A stretch of 64,000 bases of DNA from Bacteroidota bacterium (GCA_029557915.1 JAKQHS010000107.1:1-64000), one strand, 5' to 3'. Shown: positions 48,890-59,161, numbered from the stretch's first letter. Numbers and translations are program-made. Notes: generated by a model from the letters alone, not told the origin.

Positions 48890-49948
48890 TCAATGACGCC
48901 TGTAGAACCGTTGGTATAGGCCAATGGACTGCTTAAACAAGTTCCTCTGCGATTGATTTGGTTTGAAAAACCAGTTGGATTGCACCTCCTGGACCTTCGA
49001 TCCCGGTTTCCGTTTCCAGAGGCCAAGTACCTTTCCCCGGTATACCAGGGTGGGGTGGAGGATACCGTTGGAAGTCATGACTACCGGGATAAACTCCGGG
49101 TGGATGGCGAAGCTGCGGTCAGTAAACCCAATCAGGTATTCATCGTAGGCCGGCAAGAGGAGAAAGGGGCGGGGCCGTATGCGTGCAGGTTCAGGGTGGT
49201 CTGTGAACCAATGGACCTTTCCGTCTATGGTTTGAAAGTCAAGCGAGGAGCGGTTCATTTCTATGCCCAGCCGGGCAGTGTTTACAGGGATATTCATCCA
49301 CTTGGTGAGATCCTGAAGGGTAGCGGGACCATGGCTTTTAAAATACCGCATGGTCAGTTCTGCCAAAGCCTCTTCCGCCGTTTTGCCCACCGGGGTAGGC
49401 AGTCTTTGCTCCACCAGCGTATAGGAATGCGTCTTTCCTTGTTGGGGGCCACTGCAAATAAGGCCTTCCAGCTCTGCGTCGTAAAGGATATGGTTAAGTT
49501 GCTGAGGGTCCGGTTTGAATTTATGGCTTTGAAAAACTTCGAGGATTTGTTGACGGGTGAGAGAGGGCCGGGCAAACAAAAATTTATGGATCAGTTTCCT
49601 GGTTTTCTGCAACAGGGTTTCCTTCAATCCCAGTTGTTGAAACCTGCCCGTATGTCCTTTTCTAAGAAATGGTGCCGAAAACCGGTTCATCCACCAATAA
49701 TCCTCTCCCGGGACCAGGTGCCAGGTGGGCCTGAAAATATGAGCCCTGATGATCTTTGCCGAATCCAGGGCAGCATTGACGGCCTCCAGGTCCGGGTTCT
49801 GCATACGGATCCCCACCGCCCACTTGGCCATTTCGAAATCCTGGGCCTGGATCCCGGCCATATGTTTCACCACCGAAACCGGATCGCCGAATTGAGGATG
49901 GGAGAGGCCCTGCCGGATTATTCGTTGTGCCGCCAGCTTAGAATTCAT
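48890..49948 (-). CDS. Winged-helix protein of the AlkZ/YcaQ DNA glycosylase family
   Basis: A 352-residue HTH_42-family protein. The N-terminal region carries GIQAQDFEMAKWAVGIR, where Q34-A-Q36 matches the QxQ catalytic motif of AlkZ-type glycosylases that excise alkylated or cross-linked bases. A tandem winged-helix body follows (IIRAHIFRPTWHLV, LTRQQILEVF, KTAEEALAELTMRYFKSHGPATLQDLTKW), with a C-terminal beta domain (RPFLLLPAYDEYLIGF, LVYRGKVLGLWKRK). Glycosylase activity is inferred from the motif. Divergent from the VOC gene across 36 bp. Confidence 0.86.
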   Translation of the reverse strand: MNSKLAAQRIIRQGLSHPQFGDPVSVVKHMAGIQAQDFEMAKWAVGIRMQNPDLEAVNAALDSAKIIRAHIFRPTWHLVPGEDYWWMNRFSAPFLRKGHTGRFQQLGLKETLLQKTRKLIHKFLFARPSLTRQQILEVFQSHKFKPDPQQLNHILYDAELEGLICSGPQQGKTHSYTLVEQRLPTPVGKTAEEALAELTMRYFKSHGPATLQDLTKWMNIPVNTARLGIEMNRSSLDFQTIDGKVHWFTDHPEPARIRPRPFLLLPAYDEYLIGFTDRSFAIHPEFIPVVMTSNGILHPTLVYRGKVLGLWKRKPGSKVQEVQSNWFFKPNQSQRNLFKQSIGLYQRFYRRH

Positions 49949-49984
49949 CGTTCATAGAGTATTTTTACAAAAAATAAAATTAAT

Positions 49985-50362
49985 ATGATGGCTTCATCCC
50001 TCCTCGGACTCCGAACGGTGATCTATAAAGTGCCTGAACTGGAAAAGGCAAAAACCTGGTACAGCAAGGCCTTCGAAACCAAACCCTATTTTGACGAAGC
50101 CTTTTACGTCGGATTCAATATAGGAGGTTATGAATTGGGCCTGGACCCGGATGGCTATACCGGGGACCAAAACAAGGCCAATGCAGTGGCTTACTGGGGC
50201 ACGGAAAATATCCAGGAGACCTTTGACCGGTTCATTCAGCTTGGTGCGACCCCAGTTGAAATACCTCACAACGTAGGTGGAGAAATCATGGTTTCGACGG
50301 TGGCCGACCCCTGGGGAAACCGGATCGGATTGATTTATAATCCTGAATTCAAATTGGATTAA
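49985..50362 (+). CDS. VOC-family protein (glyoxalase/bleomycin-resistance fold)
   Basis: A 125-residue single VOC domain: LRTVIYKVPELEKAKTWYSKAFETKPYFDEAFYVGFNIGGYELGLDPD, then VAYWGTENIQETFDRFIQLGATPVEIPHNVGGEIMVSTVADPWGNRIGLIYNPEF. The final DPWGNRIGLI strand and paired beta-alpha-beta-beta-beta modules are typical. The usual His/Glu metal ligands are not all clear, so a binding role is as likely as catalysis. Substrate unknown. Two consecutive ATGs; the first is used. Ends eight bases from the convergent PorV/Q gene. Confidence 0.88.
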   Translation: MMASSLLGLRTVIYKVPELEKAKTWYSKAFETKPYFDEAFYVGFNIGGYELGLDPDGYTGDQNKANAVAYWGTENIQETFDRFIQLGATPVEIPHNVGGEIMVSTVADPWGNRIGLIYNPEFKLD

Positions 50363-50370
50363 AGCAGCTA

Positions 50371-51426
50371 TTACAAGGAAATTTTGAGCGATATATTGTG
50401 GCTCCCGTTCCAGGGATTGCTCGCGCGGTACCCATAATCTATACCCAGTTTCTGATTGCTCCCTTTTTTGAAGGGAGCCTCAATCCCGAAGCCTGCTGAC
50501 AAACCCGTATAGACATTTTTATTGTCCACGCCTTCCAACTCATATTTGTAACCGGTGCGAAGAAAGAAAATGTTGTTGAACGCATATTCCACCCCGGCTC
50601 CAAGCTCATCCCGTGAAAAAGAATTGGCTGTAAAATTGGCCAGGACCGTGAGCCGGTTCCTCTTGTCCAGGTGAAAATCATAGGAAGTTCCGATGTTAAG
50701 GAGCGAGGGCAATTCAAAACCTGCAGACCGCTGGTCAAAGGTCAGTTGATAAGGGGTTTCCCCTTCCGGGTTGTCCCCTTGGAAGGACAGGCCCTCTCCG
50801 CCGAAACGCATGGGAGAGCCCACATTCCGCAGCGAGATCCCAAATTTAAAATTATCCTCCGGGCCGTTAACGTACTGGACTCCGGCGTCAATGGCGAATC
50901 CAAAGGCGCTCAGGTCGGAGGTTGATTCAGAAATGCCACGAAGCAGAATACCCACGGAGACCTTGTTTTCAAAGGTATATGCAGAACTGACCCCGAGATT
51001 AAAAAAACTGGGTGAATAGGTCGCCCCGGTTCCACCCGGCAATTGGGTGGTGGTCACCAGGATATCTCCGAAATCCAGGGAAACAAGGTTAAATCCGAGG
51101 ACCCCGTTTTTACCCATTTTCTGTGCAAAACCCAGGGCGTTCATACTGATGCCCGATCCCCTCAGATATTGAGTATGTCCAATAAGCAATTCAGTCCGGT
51201 TGATCCGGGCCAGGCCTGCCGGATTGAGCCAAAGCGCTTCCACACCGGAGATCATAGACGTCGTCATGGTATGGAGGCCCGCGGCCCGCGCCCATGGATT
51301 CATGGTCAGTTCATATGCCCCGGCTTCCCCCTGCCTGTCCGGGTTGCCCGCATACAATCCATCGGCGAAAAAGATCACCGGGATCAATAAAATTATCGGC
51401 CAGTATCTGCGCTTCATTGACTTCAT
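50371..51426 (-). CDS. PorV/PorQ-family outer-membrane protein
   Basis: A 351-residue FadL-like barrel with signal peptide (cleaved near GLYAGN). N-terminal hatch ANPWARAAG-like segment (MNPWARAAGLHTMTTSMISGVEALWLNPAGLARI) and repeated strands (FFNLGVSSAYTFENKVSVGI, NFKFGISLRNVGSPMRFGG, NIFFLRTGYKYELEG) identify the PorV/PorQ family. PorV shuttles T9SS cargo from the translocon to the attachment complex. It is the last gene of a three-gene leftward operon whose middle gene encodes a large protein with a T9SS-like C-terminus (stop four bases before this start). Confidence 0.9.
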   Translation of the reverse strand: MKSMKRRYWPIILLIPVIFFADGLYAGNPDRQGEAGAYELTMNPWARAAGLHTMTTSMISGVEALWLNPAGLARINRTELLIGHTQYLRGSGISMNALGFAQKMGKNGVLGFNLVSLDFGDILVTTTQLPGGTGATYSPSFFNLGVSSAYTFENKVSVGILLRGISESTSDLSAFGFAIDAGVQYVNGPEDNFKFGISLRNVGSPMRFGGEGLSFQGDNPEGETPYQLTFDQRSAGFELPSLLNIGTSYDFHLDKRNRLTVLANFTANSFSRDELGAGVEYAFNNIFFLRTGYKYELEGVDNKNVYTGLSAGFGIEAPFKKGSNQKLGIDYGYRASNPWNGSHNISLKISL

Positions 51427-51429
51427 GCT

Positions 51430-54400
51430 TTATAAACCGGTGGGATCGAATTTGCGGTTGACGTTAAACCATTTAATCGTTGTTTCCCCGATCCCTTCGG
51501 CCTGGATGTGGACCAGGTAAACGCCGCTGGCGACCGGTATCCCTTTTGAATTTTTCATATCCCATTCCAGGTCGGGGATATACCGGGTATTCAGCACCGC
51601 GGGATTGGTCCGGTCCCGGATAGGAAGATCCTTTTCATCCCGCTTGTACTGCCGGATGAACCTGCCATCGAGGGAGTAGATGGTGACTACACATTTGGCA
51701 GGCAGGTTGGTGATCTTTACAATATTGGCAAACTGCGTGGATTCGTAACTGGAATACGCGTAATAGGGATTGGGCACCAGGTTTATTTTTTTAAGGGCAG
51801 CCGGTATTTCAACGCCCTGCAAGGGCTGTGCGGCCTGCCCCGAAATGGTAAACAGGTAGGAGGGATGACCTTTGGCGCTGTTGGTGCCAACCGCGACCTG
51901 GAATGGGTTTTCCACCCGCATCTTAATGATCGTTTCATTGGGTATGAGACCGTCCCTGTAGGACAGCAGCTTTTGTCCTGTGGGCAAAATGGGCCACAAG
52001 GTCCAGGTGACGTCGCGAAGTCCGGGTATTTTCCGCAAAGGGCTGTTCCCGGAATTCAAACGTTCGCGCAAGGCCTTGCATTCATCGTATTCCTGCAAGG
52101 TCACATAGACGAAGTGGTGTCCCCCCAGGAGATAATTAAAAAGGGTAGGAGGGCCGCCGGTCTGGATCACCTGCTGACTGGTTGGATTCCACATCATATC
52201 CCCTCCGATCGGTTTTTGATCATCGAAGCCCTGGGGAAACAACCGGCCGTCATACACCGAATTTTCTCCAAAAAAGATATTCAACCTTTTACCGGATTCC
52301 ACATCGATGGCATAACCCGGAAACCAGCCCATTCCGGTTCCGTCGTTGTCCGGATCAGGAAGGTCATCGTTGTTGGTATCCTCTTTGCCAACCGAAGGGC
52401 TTCTGCGCAAATCCATATTCCTGGAATCCATAAAGGTGGGAATGCCCAGGCCGGTGGTTTGGGAATAATAGAAAGGGGAAGCCGTCTCCACCACCACGCA
52501 GCGGCTCCACAGGCTTTTATCCGGCGTGAACACGATATCCACGTTATTTAGATTCTGGAGCCGGAACCCCGGGTTTTCCCGCATGATCCGGAAACCATCC
52601 GAGGCATCCATCCAGGATGGACCGATAAAAGGATTCAGAGGATCCGAAACCCGGAAATCGGTGAGGTAAAAGGGGACAAAACCGCCGCCATTGCCCATAG
52701 TGGACAAGGCGGATTTCTGATCCAGGAGAAAATCGATCTCATTTTTGCCTGTCTTGACATAATTGATTACCCCGTCTCCGTCCGGCACCGTCCCAAACCA
52801 CTGCGGTTTATTGAGGTCTTTATAACTGATCTCGGCTCCGATGGCTCCATTGTTACCCAGAGGATCATCGCCGGCATCGATGCTTTGGCCGAGCGTGACG
52901 GAGAAGCCGAATTTGGCAATCAATTGTTCATTGAGATTATCCAGGGTGGTCTCCGAGAGGATGACCGTATTCGGGTCCTTGCTGTTTATCAGTTTCCATC
53001 TGACCGGCGGGTCGAGCCGGTTATTGTTGGGGTCTGCATCGGTAAAGGTGAGGATGAATTCACCATCCTGCACGTCCAGCGGATTATAGATCTTCACCTG
53101 GATCGGACCGCGGCCTGGTTTGTATTTGATGCGGCCATCAAATTTTTTCTCGAGGATAGCCTGGCGGGTGGAATCGGCCATATCCAGGAAACTGCCGCCT
53201 GCCCCGATGCCATCCAGCCGGGTGATCTCCACGCCGTTGCCATAAGCGGACTTGAGATTGGTATTCACCACGGGCCTTGGAATGGGAACATAAGTACGGA
53301 TATTCCTCCTGCCCTCCAGGTATGATTTTCGCTGGCCGACGACATCCCTGGGATTAAAAGGCAGGTAATTGTTATAGGCATAAGCGATGGCCGTATAATA
53401 ATACTTTTTATGGTTGATCAGGGCCCGGTCCTCGGTGGCAAACTGGTCTTCCCTGATCTGGAAACTGTGCCTGATCCCGGCATCTTCTCCTTCCACCCGG
53501 ATTTCCGGAATCCAAACCGGCTGGGTGGAATTGGGGTCTGGCACCGATTTCCAGTTATATACATTCCGCACCCCGTTTTTGATATCCACCTGGAAGATAA
53601 GCCTTGCCCGGTTGACGTCCTCAATATCCGCGATGCCGACATCGGCACTTTTGAGCTGGTAAATTTTATATCCTTCAAAACGATAGAGGCTGTCGGCAAT
53701 CCCGGCGGGGGCTTGCAGATCCACTTCCTGGTATCCTTCATAGGCATTATTCGATTTCACCGGGTCATTGGACAAAAGCAAAATCAGTTCCTGGTCGAGT
53801 TCTATAAAATCGAGGTCCGGTGCGTCCGGTCCGTCGGTGATGTCAAAACAATTGTCAAACAAGGCCTGCGCGATGTCATCGGCTGAAGTCAGCCGGTCGA
53901 TATTCGGGCAGGGATAATCCAAATCGGGCACCCAAACCACACCAATGATGAGTTCATTGACCGCACCGGGATCCAGCCGGAAAGGACCTGAGGCCTGGAT
54001 GGTCCGGCGGTCTCCAAAGTCCAGGTTTGCGGTACACATGGACCAGCCGCGGGCGTTGTCCGGGGCGTCGGTAAAGGCATAATCATTTCTGGCAGCCCCG
54101 ATCTGATAAGCCGTGCCTCCGTAAGAAAAGGGCGTGCCGTCTTTCCAGGATCCGGACATGTAATTATAGTATTCCTGCGCGTTTTGCGGATCGGTCATGG
54201 CGTTGGGCCAGTTGCCGACTGCAGCATTGTTAAAATAAGTGAAGGAGGACATGCCGATTTCCTGGCCGAATTCATCCAGGGGGCCCCTGAAATAATCCAC
54301 GCCGAGAATGGGCACATCGTTGCAATAGGTGTTTATGCCTCCCGGGCAGGAGCATCCCGTTTCTCCGTCGGTGGCATCTTCGTTGTACACATAGGCCAAA

Positions 54401-55392
54401 GACCTGCTCACATCGCATCCGATGTAGTCGTCTGTATAACAACCCAGGTCAGGGTCCACAAACATCGCAAAGAAGGTACTGTCGATGCTTTGGGTGGCGC
54501 GGTTGATCAATTTATACCGCTGGAAGGTCATATTGTTGATCTCATCGTTGGTCGCATAGGCAAAGGCCTGGACCTGGATTTCCATCTGGATGGGTTTACC
54601 CTGGGTCTGGGTGTGTATCCCCCCGGCGTCATTATAGATCCAAAAGGTCATTTCATCGGGATACTGGGGGGCGTTGCATCCACGGATCTCGATGATGGGA
54701 TAGTCCCCTTTGCAGGGGTCGTATAATCCGTCGCCGTCGCGGTCATAAAAGCCGGCAAGCCCCTGGCTGGTATTGGGGAGCTCAAAGCCGTGGATGTTTT
54801 TAAAGTAAGGATTGCCCCTGCCGGGCCAGCCGAGGACGTCTTCCGGTATTTTTTTGCAATCCAGCACAGTCCCTGAAGCCTGGGCTTCGTTAAACGCTTT
54901 CAGGTGGGCGGCGATATTTTCACCCGTGACCTGGAAATGTTTGTCCCATTTGGCACAGGTGTCAATGCCTATGGTGCCTTTTACCGGATCGAGAGGGCCC
55001 GGCCAAAAATCGTTGAGATTTCCCTGGCGGTAAATCTGGCCGGCAAGTTTGAGGTTGCCCACCGGATCGTATCCGCCCAGCCAGACCGCGCCGGCGAATA
55101 TGGAGGATACCTCAGGGATTCCCGATCCGGGTTGCACCTTTGGAACAATGTATTTACCATCCTGCAGGTCCCACCAGACATCCCCTCCGCCCAAAAGCCT
55201 GGCCCTTACGTTATTGATTTGCATGTCTATGGAGGAGGTGGAAGGGGCACAATCGGCCCGGGGGGTAAGCCTTTGTTTGAGCTCATCCAGCTTTGCCTTT
55301 TTTGGCGGGTAGGGTGGATAAGCCCATACCGTAACCAGGCCGAACACCACCAGGACCACAGAGCATATATATTTCTTTTGAAACATCATCAT
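51430..55392 (-). CDS. Large exported protein with T9SS-like C-terminal domain
   Basis: A 1320-residue exported protein (signal peptide to about residue 24, ATG chosen because the frame above opens at TTG). No catalytic family was recognised. The N-terminal half contains YDRDGDGLYDPCKGDYPIIEI, a calcium-loop-like motif, and a Cys-rich loop (GETGCSCPGGINTYC). The C-terminus has LVPNPYYAYSSYE, ITNLPAKCVVTIYSLDGRFIRQY and SKGIPVASGVYLVHIQAEGIG, the beta-sandwich pattern of T9SS sorting domains. Placed between a TonB receptor and a PorV/Q gene, it is probably surface-exposed and delivered or bound by them. Confidence 0.78.
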   Translation of the reverse strand: MMMFQKKYICSVVLVVFGLVTVWAYPPYPPKKAKLDELKQRLTPRADCAPSTSSIDMQINNVRARLLGGGDVWWDLQDGKYIVPKVQPGSGIPEVSSIFAGAVWLGGYDPVGNLKLAGQIYRQGNLNDFWPGPLDPVKGTIGIDTCAKWDKHFQVTGENIAAHLKAFNEAQASGTVLDCKKIPEDVLGWPGRGNPYFKNIHGFELPNTSQGLAGFYDRDGDGLYDPCKGDYPIIEIRGCNAPQYPDEMTFWIYNDAGGIHTQTQGKPIQMEIQVQAFAYATNDEINNMTFQRYKLINRATQSIDSTFFAMFVDPDLGCYTDDYIGCDVSRSLAYVYNEDATDGETGCSCPGGINTYCNDVPILGVDYFRGPLDEFGQEIGMSSFTYFNNAAVGNWPNAMTDPQNAQEYYNYMSGSWKDGTPFSYGGTAYQIGAARNDYAFTDAPDNARGWSMCTANLDFGDRRTIQASGPFRLDPGAVNELIIGVVWVPDLDYPCPNIDRLTSADDIAQALFDNCFDITDGPDAPDLDFIELDQELILLLSNDPVKSNNAYEGYQEVDLQAPAGIADSLYRFEGYKIYQLKSADVGIADIEDVNRARLIFQVDIKNGVRNVYNWKSVPDPNSTQPVWIPEIRVEGEDAGIRHSFQIREDQFATEDRALINHKKYYYTAIAYAYNNYLPFNPRDVVGQRKSYLEGRRNIRTYVPIPRPVVNTNLKSAYGNGVEITRLDGIGAGGSFLDMADSTRQAILEKKFDGRIKYKPGRGPIQVKIYNPLDVQDGEFILTFTDADPNNNRLDPPVRWKLINSKDPNTVILSETTLDNLNEQLIAKFGFSVTLGQSIDAGDDPLGNNGAIGAEISYKDLNKPQWFGTVPDGDGVINYVKTGKNEIDFLLDQKSALSTMGNGGGFVPFYLTDFRVSDPLNPFIGPSWMDASDGFRIMRENPGFRLQNLNNVDIVFTPDKSLWSRCVVVETASPFYYSQTTGLGIPTFMDSRNMDLRRSPSVGKEDTNNDDLPDPDNDGTGMGWFPGYAIDVESGKRLNIFFGENSVYDGRLFPQGFDDQKPIGGDMMWNPTSQQVIQTGGPPTLFNYLLGGHHFVYVTLQEYDECKALRERLNSGNSPLRKIPGLRDVTWTLWPILPTGQKLLSYRDGLIPNETIIKMRVENPFQVAVGTNSAKGHPSYLFTISGQAAQPLQGVEIPAALKKINLVPNPYYAYSSYESTQFANIVKITNLPAKCVVTIYSLDGRFIRQYKRDEKDLPIRDRTNPAVLNTRYIPDLEWDMKNSKGIPVASGVYLVHIQAEGIGETTIKWFNVNRKFDPTGL

Positions 55393-55396
55393 GGAT

Positions 55397-58300
55397 TTAG
55401 AATTCGACAATAGCGCCCAGGAAAATTCTTCTCGGAAGGGAATAAAATCCGGGATTCAATTCTGCCCACTGGTAGGACAATAAATAAGCGTTGACATCCC
55501 TGCCGGTGGAAGTCACCGTGTTGAGCGCCGACTTGCCATCCGTGGAGGTCAGGTAGCCGTCATCCTCCGGCGATCCGGTGACGGGATAGACCCCATAGAC
55601 GTTCCTGCGGTTCAATACATTCTGCACCCGCAGGTAAACATTCAGAAACATGGGAAAACGGCTGTCCGGACTGCCCACCCTGAAACTTTTATCTGCACGC
55701 AGATCCAGCGTGAAGGACCAGGGAAGCCGGGAACCGTTGAGGGCGCCTGCAAAACCCGTCCCGCCCAGGGGCTGCGCCCTTTGCAATTTGGTATAGGGCC
55801 TGCCGCTGACCGCATTGGCCTGTAAGTTGATACCGGCATTGGCAAAGAGTTCAAGCCCGTTGATCCTTGGCCCGTTGTACGCCCTTCCGGAAGCATAACG
55901 GTAATCGATCACGGTGACCAGCCGGTGCCTCTCATCAAAATTCAGCGGAAAAAGACTCCTGATGTTTCCCCGTTGATTCAGGCTGCGCTGGGTATTGGCG
56001 TTGGAGCCGGTTCCGTCCGCAAACTGGAGGGTGTAATTGGCCAGCAATTCAATATTGCCGGTCCTCCGGAGATCATACTGAAAACTGAATCCTTTCACGG
56101 TCCCGAAATCGAGGTTACCATAACCGGTATAATTATTTACGGGCGAAGGCACATACAGATAGGTGCGGCTTTGGATCATATCGCGCATCTCTTTGTAATA
56201 GGCTGCGATTTTCAGTGCCGAAGAATTCGTCAGTTTTTGCTGAAACCCGACCTCATAATCAATGGTCCGTTCGGGTTTCAGGTTGGGGTTGTTGGAAGGG
56301 GTCCTGGCCGGGTCTTCAAAATAATAGTAGTCCAGGGCAGTGGCGATGGTATTGGAAGGAGGCCTCTGCACCAGGATATCATAATGTGCAAAAAAGTTGG
56401 CATCGTCCGAAATCGGGAAGGAGAAGGCCAGGCGCGGCATAAAATTGATCTGGGGAACGTAGTCCGTAAAGGACTGGTCCGGATTGAAGGATTTGAGGCG
56501 GATATTGGAATTGGGGTCTTTCAGTTTTGGGGTCACCACTTCCCCGCCGAACAATACCGACCCGTCGTTGGCCGGCGTGCCGTTGGGGAAATACCATTGT
56601 TCCCCTTTTCGGAAGGCTTTTACGTTGTTTGAGTTTTTGTTGGTGATATAGACCAGGTAGTCGTCTCCAACACCGGCCGGCTTTTCTTCACCGAGAGAGG
56701 CATAAAACTCTTTGGCCTGGGTGATCTCATACAGGGAAAAAGGGTCCCGGAGCACTTTGGTATTGGCGTCATAACGGTCGACACGCAGGCCCAGCCTCAG
56801 GATCAGGTCCCGGTAACTGAATTTATCCTGGATATAGGCAGCGGCATAGGTCGGCCGGTTTGGAGCGACTACAAAGGTCCGGCGTCCCTCCGCGTCGACG
56901 GCCGTGAAAAAATCTTCAAAGCGAGCTTTGCCGCTCAATTTATTCCCCAGGTAATCATAGCCGTAATAATCCAGTACGCCCTGGTCCGTAAGTTCACTGG
57001 CAGCAAACATATCCAGCCGCAGGTCGGCCGGATTGATGCCGTCTACATTCACGTATTCATTCAGGGTTTGTCCGGTAAGTTGCCTGATCCTTTTATAAAA
57101 CAGGAGGTCATTGTCTTCCTCGATCAGGGTTTGAAATTGTTCATACGTATAGGGAGTTTGCAGCCCATCGAAAGAACCGATGACTTTTGAAGTGTCCACA
57201 CCTTTGATATGGTTGTTGGCCTGGAGCCGGGCAATGGTCCAGAGTCCGCTGGGACTGATGCCCCAGGCCCTGTCGGTGCGCTGTTCGAAGATGAAGCCGG
57301 CCTGGATGTTATGCCTTCCCTTGTTGGACCCTCCGGGAAACAGATCGAAGCTGGCTTCGCCATTCAGGGTGAGGATATCGCTTTCTCCTTTGCCGAAGTT
57401 GTTGTAGACGGCGCCTACATTGGTATGAAGGCGCCAGGCCGAGTTGAAATTGTTTGAAATAAAACCGTTGAAGGTATAATAATCCAAAAGGTTGTTGGCG
57501 TCCAGGTTTTTATTGTAATTGGCCAGCACCTCGTTTAAAGTGCCCGGCGTATAACCGTTGAGTTGCTGCAGGTAACCTGCGTGGGCTACGCCCGGGATCG
57601 GGCCGCGGGAGTAGGTAGACTCACCCTCTACGGGGATCCAGCTGATATCAAAATTGCCGATATGGCCGTAGTTAAAGAGACGGTCCCTGTGCCGGTAATC
57701 CTCATTTTGATTATTCCCTTTTTCGTAAGCGGCTTGCAGGGTATACACCGCATTTCGAAAAATCCGGTTATCCCCTTTTTTCCGCCCGCCGCCCTGTGGG
57801 TTTTCCAAAGGGTCGGGACCGAGACGGTGCCTCCACCGGAAAGCGCCCCGGTAATTTTGGGAGGTAGCCAGGGGATTGTTTTCATAATTGAGCAGGTCCC
57901 AGGTGGATCCGGCAGAAAAACGGTTGTTGTTCCGGTTATAGGCTCCGGTGAATCCGATGTCAATTTTTTTGGTGAGCCTTGCATCTATTTTACCGGTGAG
58001 GTCAATCCGGGACGCCTGTTCATTCATCCTGGCTTTTCGCAACTCCACGTCCCCGGAACCCAGGAATTCCGCGGAGGAAAGCGGCACTCCGTTGACCCGG
58101 GTGATCGGACCGGCTTCTAATTCTTTCAGCTTCCCTGAATGAGTGTAATAGGTTCCTGTAATGCCGGGGTTATCATCCTGCTGCCTGCGGTATTGGCCGC
58201 TGAGCCGGTAGCCTAAGACGGAAACGCCTTTCTGGTTTCTCAATATCGGGCCGCTCAGGTTGAAATTGAGCAGGTTGTATCCATAAGAATCCAGAAATTG

Positions 58301-59008
58301 TGAGCTTTCCAGTTCTAAACCGCCGGTAAATTTGTCGGAGGGTCCTTTGGTCGTAATGGAAATCACCCCGCCGGTCACATCCCCATAGCGGGCTTCCACG
58401 CCGCCGGTGATCACCTGCATCTGGTCGATCTCCGTCTGGGGAATGAGGCTGGTGTTGACCCGGATGCCATCAATATAATAGTTAGTGGCATTGGACCTGG
58501 ATCCCCTGATGTTCAGCGCCCCCCCGTCCTGCTGGGCGATCCCTGCGGTGGTGGCTGCCAGTTCATTGATGTTTTTCGTGGGTAGGTTTCTTATTTGTTC
58601 GGAGGTGACCGTGCCCCCGGAAGTGGTATTGTCCTGCTGGATTAAGGGCACTTTATAGTCTACCACCACGACTTCATTCAACAGGATCCCGGTTGCCATT
58701 TCCACGTCAAGCCGGTTTGCCTTGCCGGCAAAAACCACTACATTCTGAATGCGCTGGGTTTGATAGCCCACATAACTGAATTCCACATCATAGGTGCCCG
58801 GATCGAGATTTGTAAAAGTATAATTCCCGTCCAGGTCGGTCGTCGTACCCCCTTTCTGCACCCCGCTTTTAAATAATACCACCGTGGCGCCGATCAGGCC
58901 TTCTTTATTTTCGTCCTCTACCTTTCCTTCAAGGGAGGTCTGGGCCTGTGTGGCCAGAAATCCAAAAAAGAGCAAAAGGAGGGTAATACCTGGTTTCCGG
59001 AAATGCAT
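55397..59008 (-). CDS. TonB-dependent receptor with carboxypeptidase-regulatory-like domain
   Basis: A 1203-residue outer-membrane receptor. Signal peptide (cleaved after TQAQ), a beta-sandwich CarboxypepD_reg-like domain (about 23-105; LEGKVEDENKEGLIGATVVLFKSG), a plug (about 125-230; IRNLPTKNINELAATTAGIAQQDGGALNIRGSRSNATNYYIDGIRV, GGVEARYGDVTGGVISITTK), then the barrel, ending in a strand with RRIFLGAIVEF. It begins a three-gene operon; its stop is four bases before the large exported protein. Without a SusD partner, it is more a member of a surface-protein system than a typical glycan importer (inference). ATG at 59008 is preferred over an upstream TTG. Confidence 0.92.
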   Translation of the reverse strand: MHFRKPGITLLLLFFGFLATQAQTSLEGKVEDENKEGLIGATVVLFKSGVQKGGTTTDLDGNYTFTNLDPGTYDVEFSYVGYQTQRIQNVVVFAGKANRLDVEMATGILLNEVVVVDYKVPLIQQDNTTSGGTVTSEQIRNLPTKNINELAATTAGIAQQDGGALNIRGSRSNATNYYIDGIRVNTSLIPQTEIDQMQVITGGVEARYGDVTGGVISITTKGPSDKFTGGLELESSQFLDSYGYNLLNFNLSGPILRNQKGVSVLGYRLSGQYRRQQDDNPGITGTYYTHSGKLKELEAGPITRVNGVPLSSAEFLGSGDVELRKARMNEQASRIDLTGKIDARLTKKIDIGFTGAYNRNNNRFSAGSTWDLLNYENNPLATSQNYRGAFRWRHRLGPDPLENPQGGGRKKGDNRIFRNAVYTLQAAYEKGNNQNEDYRHRDRLFNYGHIGNFDISWIPVEGESTYSRGPIPGVAHAGYLQQLNGYTPGTLNEVLANYNKNLDANNLLDYYTFNGFISNNFNSAWRLHTNVGAVYNNFGKGESDILTLNGEASFDLFPGGSNKGRHNIQAGFIFEQRTDRAWGISPSGLWTIARLQANNHIKGVDTSKVIGSFDGLQTPYTYEQFQTLIEEDNDLLFYKRIRQLTGQTLNEYVNVDGINPADLRLDMFAASELTDQGVLDYYGYDYLGNKLSGKARFEDFFTAVDAEGRRTFVVAPNRPTYAAAYIQDKFSYRDLILRLGLRVDRYDANTKVLRDPFSLYEITQAKEFYASLGEEKPAGVGDDYLVYITNKNSNNVKAFRKGEQWYFPNGTPANDGSVLFGGEVVTPKLKDPNSNIRLKSFNPDQSFTDYVPQINFMPRLAFSFPISDDANFFAHYDILVQRPPSNTIATALDYYYFEDPARTPSNNPNLKPERTIDYEVGFQQKLTNSSALKIAAYYKEMRDMIQSRTYLYVPSPVNNYTGYGNLDFGTVKGFSFQYDLRRTGNIELLANYTLQFADGTGSNANTQRSLNQRGNIRSLFPLNFDERHRLVTVIDYRYASGRAYNGPRINGLELFANAGINLQANAVSGRPYTKLQRAQPLGGTGFAGALNGSRLPWSFTLDLRADKSFRVGSPDSRFPMFLNVYLRVQNVLNRRNVYGVYPVTGSPEDDGYLTSTDGKSALNTVTSTGRDVNAYLLSYQWAELNPGFYSLPRRIFLGAIVEF

Positions 59009-59135
59009 AGATGAAGCCAAATAGTTAAAATTCAACAGAATAGATGATGTAAATATTCAACGAAGATAGGACAAGAAACGCTGATTCAAAGCGCTTTTAA
59101 AGAGGGCAATAAAAATTTGCCTCAAAGCGCAGTCC

Positions 59136-59143
59136 CAAAGCTA
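59136..59143 (-). promoter_or_regulatory. Possible -7 box of the TonB receptor operon
   Basis: TAGCTTTG on the minus strand is an exact TAnnTTTG match about 128 bases before the ATG; TATCTTCG (59059-59066) is a nearer, imperfect alternative. No -33 TTTG at ideal spacing. Confidence 0.35.
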
Positions 59144-59161
59144 AACTTTACCGAGAAGAGA

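Noticed and set aside
48953-49957. 334-codon plus-strand ORF over the AlkZ-like gene
   Set aside because: Antisense shadow; the minus frame shows the QxQ motif and winged-helix pattern.
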